A DNA stretch of 64,000 nucleotides from Zerene cesonia. Taxonomy: Eukaryota; Arthropoda; Insecta; Lepidoptera; Pieridae. Positions 56,243 to 64,000 of the stretch are shown here, in pieces. Position 1 is the first letter of the stretch; every line of letters begins with the position of its first letter. The DNA lies in contig NC_052109.1 in assembly GCF_012273895.1 (NCBI RefSeq), positions 7,330,432-7,394,431 of the forward strand. Direction: 5' to 3'. A program made the translations under genes and the position numbers. A model generated the notes under the pieces. It worked only from the letters and a program-made list of their open reading frames with translations. It searched no databases and was not told where the DNA came from.

Positions 56243-57242
56243 NNNNNNNNNNNNNNNNNNNNNNNNNNNNNNNNNNNNNNNNNNNNNNNNNNNNNNNNNN
56301 NNNNNNNNNNNNNNNNNNNNNNNNNNNNNNNNNNNNNNNNNNNNNNNNNNNNNNNNNNNNNNNNNNNNNNNNNNNNNNNNNNNNNNNNNNNNNNNNNNNN
56401 NNNNNNNNNNNNNNNNNNNNNNNNNNNNNNNNNNNNNNNNNNNNNNNNNNNNNNNNNNNNNNNNNNNNNNNNNNNNNNNNNNNNNNNNNNNNNNNNNNNN
56501 NNNNNNNNNNNNNNNNNNNNNNNNNNNNNNNNNNNNNNNNNNNNNNNNNNNNNNNNNNNNNNNNNNNNNNNNNNNNNNNNNNNNNNNNNNNNNNNNNNNN
56601 NNNNNNNNNNNNNNNNNNNNNNNNNNNNNNNNNNNNNNNNNNNNNNNNNNNNNNNNNNNNNNNNNNNNNNNNNNNNNNNNNNNNNNNNNNNNNNNNNNNN
56701 NNNNNNNNNNNNNNNNNNNNNNNNNNNNNNNNNNNNNNNNNNNNNNNNNNNNNNNNNNNNNNNNNNNNNNNNNNNNNNNNNNNNNNNNNNNNNNNNNNNN
56801 NNNNNNNNNNNNNNNNNNNNNNNNNNNNNNNNNNNNNNNNNNNNNNNNNNNNNNNNNNNNNNNNNNNNNNNNNNNNNNNNNNNNNNNNNNNNNNNNNNNN
56901 NNNNNNNNNNNNNNNNNNNNNNNNNNNNNNNNNNNNNNNNNNNNNNNNNNNNNNNNNNNNNNNNNNNNNNNNNNNNNNNNNNNNNNNNNNNNNNNNNNNN
57001 NNNNNNNNNNNNNNNNNNNNNNNNNNNNNNNNNNNNNNNNNNNNNNNNNNNNNNNNNNNNNNNNNNNNNNNNNNNNNNNNNNNNNNNNNNNNNNNNNNNN
57101 NNNNNNNNNNNNNNNNNNNNNNNNNNNNNNNNNNNNNNNNNNNNNNNNNNNNNNNNNNNNNNNNNNNNNNNNNNNNNNNNNNNNNNNNNNNNNNNNNNNN
57201 NNNNNNNNNNNNNNNNNNNNNNNNNNNNNNNNNNNNNNNNNN
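56243..57242. other. Assembly gap, 1000 N, inside a Helitron
   Basis: Exactly 1000 N starting 72 bases into a Helitron copy. The right flank (ATTTCATGAAAATCGTTTGC) is also repeat-like. Confidence 0.99.
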
Positions 57243-57396
57243 TTCTAAAAAAAATTCCTAGCTAGATCGATTTATCGCCCCCGAAACCCCCTATATACTA
57301 AATTTCATGAAAATCGTTTGCTCGTTTAAAGGTATAAGATTATAGTATCATATTATATTTCGCTTCCACTTTATTAATTGTTTATTTTTCTAAATA

Positions 57397-57587
57397 CTGC
57401 GCCCCGCGGTTTCACCATCCGTATCCTGTAGGAATATCAGGATAAAAATTTTATTTTGTTGCCTATATGTTATTCCAGCGATCTATGTACCAAATTTCAT
57501 TGCAATAGGTTCAGTAGCTTTTGCGTGAAAGAACAATAAACACACACACACATCCTTACAAACTTTCGCATTATAAAATTAGTAGAA
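57397..57587 (-). mobile_element. Non-autonomous Helitron, canonical family
   Basis: CTGCGCCCCGCGGTTTCACC without the outer CTAG, TTGCCTATATGTTATTCCAG, CATTGCAATAGGTTCAGTAG and GCATTATAAAATTAGTAGAA. Confidence 0.8.
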
Positions 57588-57754
57588 TAGGATTAGTGTG
57601 ATTTATTAGCTGTAACATTATTTAGTATAGTTGTATGTAGTTGTTGTTGTCCATAATAATTTGTGAAAAAGGTATTGTACTGATTGTAATATAAATGAAA
57701 GATTAAGCAAAGAACCAACAAAAATGAAACATAACCGACAATCCAACATTTGCT

Positions 57755-57905
57755 TTACAACAATAAATCCACACTTAACGTTTGTTTAAACGCGCTAATC
57801 TCAAGAACAATTGAACCGATCTTAAATATTCTTTCACCATCCCATATGTATGATCCGTGCTATGGGCTATATTTGTACAAATGGCGAAGCTGGGGCGGAT
57901 ATCTA
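57755..57905 (+). repeat. Helitron-like 'CTAATCTC' type, partial
   Basis: GTTTAAACGCGCTAATCTCA, AGAACAATTGAACCGATCTT and GCGAAGCTGGGGCGGATATC. A reading frame across it is not a gene. Confidence 0.5.
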
Positions 57906-58231
57906 TGTATCTCTTCTATTATTCTTACTACTTATTTAATTTTTAATACAAATGTATTTGAAAAATATTAAAATAATACAGCTCTATGCAAAGATCTTAA
58001 CCTCACTACAGCATCATCGATAACACATTTCCTTCCACAACCATTCTTCTCTGTATCTTTCAGGAAACGATAAATGAATCGTGAAATATAAGTCATTAAC
58101 TCGGATAAATAATGACGTAATAATCTGCAGGGATCCAATAACTGACGTTATGACTTTTTCGTTCGGTCGGATAATATCGAATTATATCTTAATAAGAAGT
58201 GAAACGATCTTTGTTATAGACTTATAGAACA

Positions 58232-58430
58232 CTAGCTGCGCCCCGCGGTTACACCCGCGTAAGTCCGTATCCCGTGGGAATATCGGTATAAAAAGTTGCC
58301 TTTATGTTATTCCAGTTGTCCAGCTGTCTACGTACCTAATTTCATTGCAATCGGTTCCATAGTTTGTTCGTGAAAGAGCAACAAACACACACATCGTTAA
58401 AAACTTTCACATTTATAATATTAAGTAGGA
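58232..58430 (-). mobile_element. Non-autonomous Helitron, complete
   Basis: CTAG, CTGCGCCCCGCGGTTACACC, GTTATTCCAGTTGTCCAGCT, TTTCATTGCAATCGGTTCCA and CATTTATAATATTAAGTAGG A. Its 5' end abuts the 5' end of another Helitron-like element at 58432. Confidence 0.87.
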
Positions 58431-58431
58431 T

Positions 58432-58612
58432 TCAACTAATATTATTAACGCAAAAGTTGATACGTATGAATGCATGTTTGGTACTCTTTCACGCGAAAAG
58501 AGCTTATCGTACCTGCATGAAATTTGGTACAGGGATAGATCATAGTTTGGATTAGCAAATAGGATACTTTTGATCCGGTTACCACGCGAGTAACACCGCG
58601 GGTTACAGCTAG
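58432..58612 (+). mobile_element. Helitron-like element, related family
   Basis: TCAACTAATATTATTAACGC, CTCTTTCACGCGAAAAGAGC, TGAAATTTGGTACAGGGATA and TAACACCGCGGGTTACAGCT ending AG|T. The subterminal body differs from the canonical family. Related unclosed sequence occurs at 63390-63525 and 18950-19180. Confidence 0.7.
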
Positions 58613-58639
58613 TAATATTATATTTGTCAGAGCACAACA

Positions 58640-60470
58640 AATCTAGGACACACGCCATGATAATATAGTAACTTTTCAAGTACCTAAATTTAGTGTTCAA
58701 TGACATCATTAATAACTGAATATGACAATATTCACATAAATCAAGTGCGATCGTTAAATTTAACGATATCGTTAACTATCGGTTCAAATAAAGGAGGTAA
58801 TTAAATGTTATTAAGTGCGCAGTCATTGTCCAAAGTTTTTTGGTTTAAATCTGCTTATTATCATTACATATTAGAAAGAAAGAAGAAAAGAAAGAAACAT
58901 TTATTTGACTTCACAATATTACAATAAAAAAAACTAAGCTGAGATGTATCTCGAACTATCTTTGTACCAAATTTTCCAATTAAGTTTAAGCATGTAGAAG
59001 AGACTGGCGGACAGTTGTACTTAGTATACATTATCATATGTAGTAGGCAGCATTTATAATTTTAATAGGAATTGTTAAAATAAAAAAAAAACCTAAATCT
59101 CGTTTTCTACCTAATAATAAAATTGTTGTGTTTCAGATTTATATATTTTATAATAACTATATTGCGTGCTAATTAATTTATCTCAATAGAATAGTTTCAC
59201 ACCGTAATTAAATAGTCTGCAGTTAATTTCATAACTGAAACGACAATAAACAGGCCGTAATCATCATTCAAGTGATATTTGCTAATGGTATACAATTAAA
59301 TTTAGTAGATACATAAATAAACAGTTATTTGGCGTTATGCCAAATGTTTAATGAAAAATGAACTATAAATGTTCACATTTATGATATGTTTTTGCGCTAC
59401 ACGTTTGATTTCTTTGCCTTATACTACAGATTTTGATTTCGCGACATAATATGATTCCTATCCTTCTAGAAATATATCCTTCTTCTTCTTCTTCCTTATA
59501 TATCCTTAGAAATATATCCTTCTAGAAAATTCTATCGAACTTTTTGCAATTCCATGTTGTTTATGCGTAAATACGTAATAAGTATACAGATGTTAAATAT
59601 TGATATTATTGAAAAGCTTTAATCGAAAACCATTTCAATTTTACAGTAAAAAAAAGGAGGTAGTAATGACGTCAAGTTTTATGACGTCACATGTTAAGAT
59701 TTAAAATATGTAGGTACTGTGTCACGCGAAAAATCAAATTAACGCGAAAATTAACTAAAAATCAAATAACTTTTTAAAATGTGACAACCTATGACAAAGA
59801 GGTAAAAAGAACAAAAATTCCTTTGTCGTATTTTATAGATAAAATATACTTAAGCTCTCTGTTATATGCTTTCACAATTAACGGTATACTTACCACTGAG
59901 GCACTACTGCGTTTTTGAGTTTTAAAAATGGAATTTATTTCTTTAAAATTCCATATACTATCAGGCTCAGCATTCACATGAAAATTTATTGTAAATATTG
60001 AATCTGTAATTCCGATAAATCAATACCAATTTACATAATTGCATTGAACGCGACGCGTTGTTGAATTTCGTTTTAATTTGTTTTAAGTAATTCGAATTTA
60101 ATTTATTCGCGTGTGATTTATCAACACTACGCATTTGTTTGAATAAATAATTGTCAATCGATTGTTTTTTGTTTAGGCTAGAATAATAGATATAGACTTG
60201 AATAAAAACTATAAATCAAGGAGAAACACCAGACTCAAAGAAATAACTGGCATCCGTGAACAAACCTATGTTATTCTGATACACAATTTAGATCATTGCT
60301 AAATCGCGCTATTTCCTTCCCTATTTAATACATTTCAAATGATCAAAATCAAGTATAAAATTATTAAAGTTAACTATTCCAGCTAACCGCAAGAAAGAAC
60401 CGTCAAAACGTGATTAATTGAAATCAAATATCCATGTGAAACTCAAGTACCCTCGTCTTATATCCATTTA
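58640..60470. other. Non-coding, mostly unassigned
   Basis: AT-rich. A local duplication of TCCTTCTAGAAATATATCCT with a TTC run lies at 59458-59525. No gene or known repeat otherwise. Confidence 0.45.
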
Positions 60471-60482
60471 GTATTTGAACAG

Positions 60483-60585
60483 TGATGTCGACATTTTAGT
60501 ATGTCCCACATTCATCAAGACCTATCCGTCTTTTTGGACAAATGAAGCAAAGTGGTCAGTGATATATCGCCGGAGTGATGGACGG
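60483..60585 (+). other. Exon-like open stretch, unidentified
   Basis: Flanked by an acceptor-like tagtatttgaacag and a strong donor CGG|GTGAGT. One base plus 34 codons: DVDILVCPTFIKTYPSFWTN then EAKWSVIYRRSDGR. The reading frame also stays open past the donor to TGA near 60669. No family recognised; it is antisense to the presumed direction of Calx. Confidence 0.25.
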
Positions 60586-60976
60586 GTGAGTGAAAAATTC
60601 GAAGCGATACGACTGTTTTTTGATATTTGCTCAAGTGGTTTTGCAAATAAAAACGAAAAATTGATTTGAACGCTCTTGTTTGCTACTATTAATGCTCCAG
60701 AAATATATATTTCTTTAATAAATATCATTGACACTGTTAAATAGGTATTTATATTTATACATAAATAAAAATTTTGCATTGTTGTGGATCTTCATAGCAT
60801 TTTTCATGTCGCACATCAAAAATCAGAGTAATATTTTTTTATATTAAAAAATGTCTTATATAAAGATTGTGATGAATAAGAAACGCTCATTTAAACTACG
60901 CTTAAAGGCACAAGACGTAAAAACGAATAAGAAATCTACATAAGTCAAACAATAATTAATCCACTTATCGATGGCA

Positions 60977-61113
60977 CAGAAACGCCTCAACCACCAAAAA
61001 GATCCAAAGCCGATGGAAATAAAGTGGAAATTCGAACAAACGACGGTAGCATTCAGTCTAAAAATGACCACGAATGTCGAAGGATCGATAAAACCAACGT
61101 AACGAGGGCCTGA
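60977..61113 (+). other. Short lysine/arginine-rich open stretch, unidentified
   Basis: An acceptor-like atggcacag is followed by an open frame reading TPQPPKRSKADGNKVEIRTN and DGSIQSKNDHECRRIDKTNV then TRA and TGA. It has a basic PPKRSK motif like a nuclear-localisation signal. It lies about 400 bases downstream of the exon-like stretch at 60483 on the same strand. May be transposon-derived or chance. Confidence 0.2.
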
Positions 61114-61349
61114 ATGAATAAAGCAACCGTGCATTCAAGTATCTACGATAGGTATGGGTTAGACCTGGCCTTCGTAATTTTCTCTCTATCTATTATATTA
61201 CATAAAAACTTTACAATTTGTGATATTCCTGAAGGATTTTTGCAGGGTAAGAAAAGTTATTTCAGACTACCTTATGAATAGTGATCACCTTGGAAAAAGA
61301 AACGTACAAAGATGCTTAAAAATTAGCTCCTTATTAAATATACCTAATA

Positions 61350-61548
61350 CTAGCTGCGCCCCGCGGTTTCACCCGCGCCAGTCCGTATCCCGTAGGAATA
61401 TGGGGATAAAAAGTTGCCTATATGTTATTCCAGTTGTCCAGCTGTCTACGTACCAAATTTCATTGCAATCGGTTCAGTAGTTTTTGCGTGAAAGAGCAAC
61501 AAACACAACACACCCTTACAAACTTTCGCATTTATAATATTAGTAGGA
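61350..61548 (-). mobile_element. Non-autonomous Helitron, complete
   Basis: Best-preserved copy: CTAG, CTGCGCCCCGCGGTTTCACC, TATGTTATTCCAGTTGTCCA, TTTCATTGCAATCGGTTCAG, GTAGTTTTTGCGTGAAAGAG and TTATAATATTAGTAGGA. In element sense: A|TC...CTAG|T, with stem CGCGG/CCGCG 12 bases before CTAG in related copies. Confidence 0.88.
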
Positions 61549-61925
61549 TATCTAATATGCAGAAAGGAAATAATCGTGTTTTTAATGTATTAAGCTCTCA
61601 ACATATTTCTATTAATATCCGGAGAGATATATTTTCATTTTTTGGTTATTTACCATAAATCCCTATCTCAATAACCGATATTGTTCCTTCAATACCTCCT
61701 TGACACTTTGAAAGCCCCCACAACATTATTTTACCCTCTGACATTTAAGCAGATTATACTAAGTAGATAAGGGGATTAATTTAAGACATACTTGAATTGC
61801 AAATCAAACCTAACTATCTCGATAAGAGCTCTCCAGCTGCAAGTGGTTTGAAGAAGTTCGCTCAATGTTATAATAATCGAAACCAAATACATCAGCGCGT
61901 TCAAATAAAAAGTCCAATGCTCTAC

Positions 61926-61987
61926 CGACCCTCATAGGAGGCCTGTGTCCCAGCTGTGGGAACATATATGGGTTGATGATGATGATG
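61926..61987 (+). repeat. (GATGAT)n-tailed SINE, tail fragment
   Basis: GACCCTCATAGGAGGCCTGT, CCCAGCTGTGGGAACATATA and GGGTTGATGATGATGATG. Confidence 0.7.
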
Positions 61988-62637
61988 TTCAAATAAAGAA
62001 CCCCGAATATGAAGAAATAAAATAAACGCCTTTATTTCAACCGCAAAATGAATAAATTAGATTAAATAAACAGATACGATGTTTAACTGTCTATTTATAT
62101 TAAATCGCTTTAAAATGGAGAAAATTATCGACTCAACTGTATTTTTTTTTTGTGTTTATTACCACATAATTTTTTATATTTTTCTCACTGAAGGAACACA
62201 GGCATTATCAGGGTATAAAATTACAAACTTTGAAAAAAATTGCGATATCAAGGCCCCTATAAGATGGCCTACGTTTATAGACTTTCAGCTATTATTAAGC
62301 TATATTTCACAATTTCTCAAAACGTTTTAAACCTAAGAACTAAGGCGAAACAGCGATTAGACCGGGTGTAGTTAGATGGTGGCCATGAATTCATTACTGT
62401 GAGAATATTAAATTTAGCACAGCGACATATTAGTCTGGCAACACCAATGGTTATATATTTTATTCTTGAGGAATGGGAGTGTGTGTGTTTGCAGACATAG
62501 TCGAAAAAGTTAATTAGAAAACTCATAATGTGTATAATAAAAACCACAATAGTATAATTCATATCTCATATGTATCTTTTGATTGAAGACATTTTTTTAA
62601 CATAGTAAACGAATTTCATATGTCAGTGCCCATTTCT

Positions 62638-62990
62638 GCCTCGCTTGGGAACACATTGGGCCAGCTCGCAGAGGGAAAGAACCACACGCCCACAGAAGGT
62701 CAGCGTGATTCAGTAGCATGCCAGTGTGTTCTTTCTGTCCTTTTCCTCGCCCTCCCCGGTCTATCTATTCCTTTGGTCCCGTCGTCATTTCTTTCTTTAT
62801 CCTTTACCAAGTGCAGCTCAGCTCAATTTAGTATTTTCTTGTGTTTGATTTTACGCGAGTATTATACATTTAGAAATTAAAAACCTATTAACAGCGTTTA
62901 AACGCGATTTATTCTAATCGCGTTTAAAATCCGTTAAAAAGTTTTTAATTTCTAAATCAGCTCAATTGTCCACTATTACAAGAAAAGAGA
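62638..62990 (+). repeat. Poly(A) SINE head, interrupted by foldback copy D
   Basis: CATTGGGCCAGCTCGCAGAG, ACCACACGCCCACAG, TCAGCGTGATTCAGTAGCAT and a pyrimidine-rich stretch. The 3' tail is absent. The foldback insertion occupies 62829-62956. Confidence 0.6.
62829..62956 (-). mobile_element. Foldback retroposon-like element, copy D, nested in a SINE head
   Basis: Begins TAGTATTTTCTTGTGTTTGA and ends in the complementary arm TTTTTAATTTCTAAA. The internal palindrome around GCGTTTAAACGCGATTTATT makes a long hairpin, and the core of copies B and C is deleted. Exact 11-bp direct repeats TCAGCTCAATT flank it (62818-62828, 62957-62967). It lies within or at the edge of a poly(A)-SINE head. Confidence 0.78.
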
Positions 62991-64000
62991 AAACACATTA
63001 CCTTTTATCTAAGGATATTATTGTTATTGAGTGGAATATAATTCAATATTTAAATAAAACTTTAAATATAATCTCAATATTTAACATTGTGTGTAATAAA
63101 TCTAGGAAGTTTACTGGCCCTACGTTCTCCCTTTAGAAGAAGAAGCATTCAGTTTTATACTATAAATTCTCGCATTCCAGTGCACCTAATAAGATAGGGA
63201 AGCATTTGTGGTGACCTAAATAAGGTTATTTTCTCTCTCTAATAATATCCTAGCAGAAAAACAGTTTTGAGAATAATCAAGTTTATAAGCTGTATTCGAG
63301 ACATATTTCTTCTAGATACATTGAGCCGTTCTTGGGTAATATCAGATACAGCATCTTATTAAAAACTCATATAGAATCACTCAATCAACTTACTAATAAC
63401 CGCGAAATTTCATGCGAAAAAAGCTTCATATCATTATGAAATTTTGTACAGAGACAGATTATAGCCTGGATTAGGACATAGACTACTTTTTACCCAGGTA
63501 CCACGCGACGCCGCGGGTATAAAGTCATATAAACATATATTAAAAATGTCGTACCTTCGACCCTTTCTCTCTCTCGATACATATTTAAAACCAACACAGT
63601 AAATAATGAACACAAAAAATAAAATTACCACATTATAACATTACAAAAGTGAAAATATACCGCTTCAAAGAACAAAACAATTTATTCCTCAGATCGTCGT
63701 TCAACAATAGTTGATTAAAGGAGAACCAGAAAACACTTTTGAATTTATATTACGAAATACATAAAAGTGGATATTAAAACTCGGTCAAGTGTGATTTAAT
63801 CAGCAGAGTGTATAAAGGTTATCCATACTCGTCTATTATGCGAAACGTTAAATGCTGTTTCAATATGGAAGTGTAGTTGAATGTATTTAAAAAGAGTACA
63901 TTCATTTGGGTACTATGTCACACAAAATAGACAAAAGAGAAAGACTAAACAATTATTTACTATAAAAATGGTAATCGAGGTTCCGGAAATGGGAGATACC

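Noticed and set aside
60856..61134. Minus-strand hydrophobic frame of 92 codons as a membrane protein
   Set aside because: Its hydrophobicity mirrors a basic, hydrophilic plus-strand stretch (poly-purine codons reversed); no start context or splice support.

Overview
This is an A+T-rich stretch of insect chromosome, almost certainly from a moth or butterfly. Three things point to Lepidoptera: many non-autonomous Helitrons with the lepidopteran terminal pattern (TCCTACTAATATTATAAATG at one end, a GC hairpin and CTAG at the other), SINEs ending in (GATGAT)n after a CCCAGCAGTGGGAAC motif, and an insect-type Na+/Ca2+ exchanger gene. Genes are sparse and split by introns. Most of the window is intron, intergenic DNA and transposon debris. 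There are no rRNA genes, CRISPR arrays or bacterial-type operons.

Genes. The only gene identified with confidence is the 3' third of a Na+/Ca2+ exchanger (Calx/NCX) on the minus strand. Seven exons between 52806 and 33226 join in consistent phase with GT..AG borders. They encode the end of the second Calx-beta domain, the end of the cytosolic loop, the second alpha repeat and the last membrane helices, up to the conserved C-terminus ending KGF. The exons for the N-terminal two thirds were not found and probably lie beyond position 64000 or in a gap. At the left edge, a plus-strand terminal exon (167-314) ends an unidentified gene. A minus-strand exon (3312 to 3161 or 3093) encodes a juxtamembrane and transmembrane segment resembling the SLC3A (CD98hc/rBAT) heavy chains; that assignment is tentative. 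Three short plus-strand stretches (48667-48817, 60483-60585, 60977-61113) look like exons or pseudo-exons of unknown origin.

Layout. 0.3-33 kb: no confident exon apart from the SLC3A-like one; many SINEs, Helitrons and LINE tails, with a quieter AT-rich part at 27.6-33.2 kb that may hold the Calx 3' UTR. 33.2-38.6 kb: six clustered Calx exons. 38.6-52.7 kb: one 14.2-kb Calx intron, at the position where exchangers are alternatively spliced, containing a gapped LINE, several Helitrons and SINEs and a nested terminal-inverted-repeat element. 52.8-64 kb: more intron or upstream DNA rich in repeats.

Repeats. At least six families recur: canonical Helitrons (13 copies) with several related Helitron-like families; a poly(A) SINE whose tail matches a LINE 3' end in this window; a (GATGAT)n-tailed SINE; a tRNA-headed SINE with a 16-bp hairpin; a foldback element with 11-12 bp target-site duplications at three sites; and a 200-bp palindromic element. 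Four N runs are each exactly 1000 bases, so they are placeholders of unknown true size, and most abut a repeat.

I did not find a new multi-gene system. The most interesting items are the large Calx intron at the splice-variable site, the foldback family and its tRNA-like partner, and the shared SINE/LINE tail. No alignment or database search was run; all identities are by reading.
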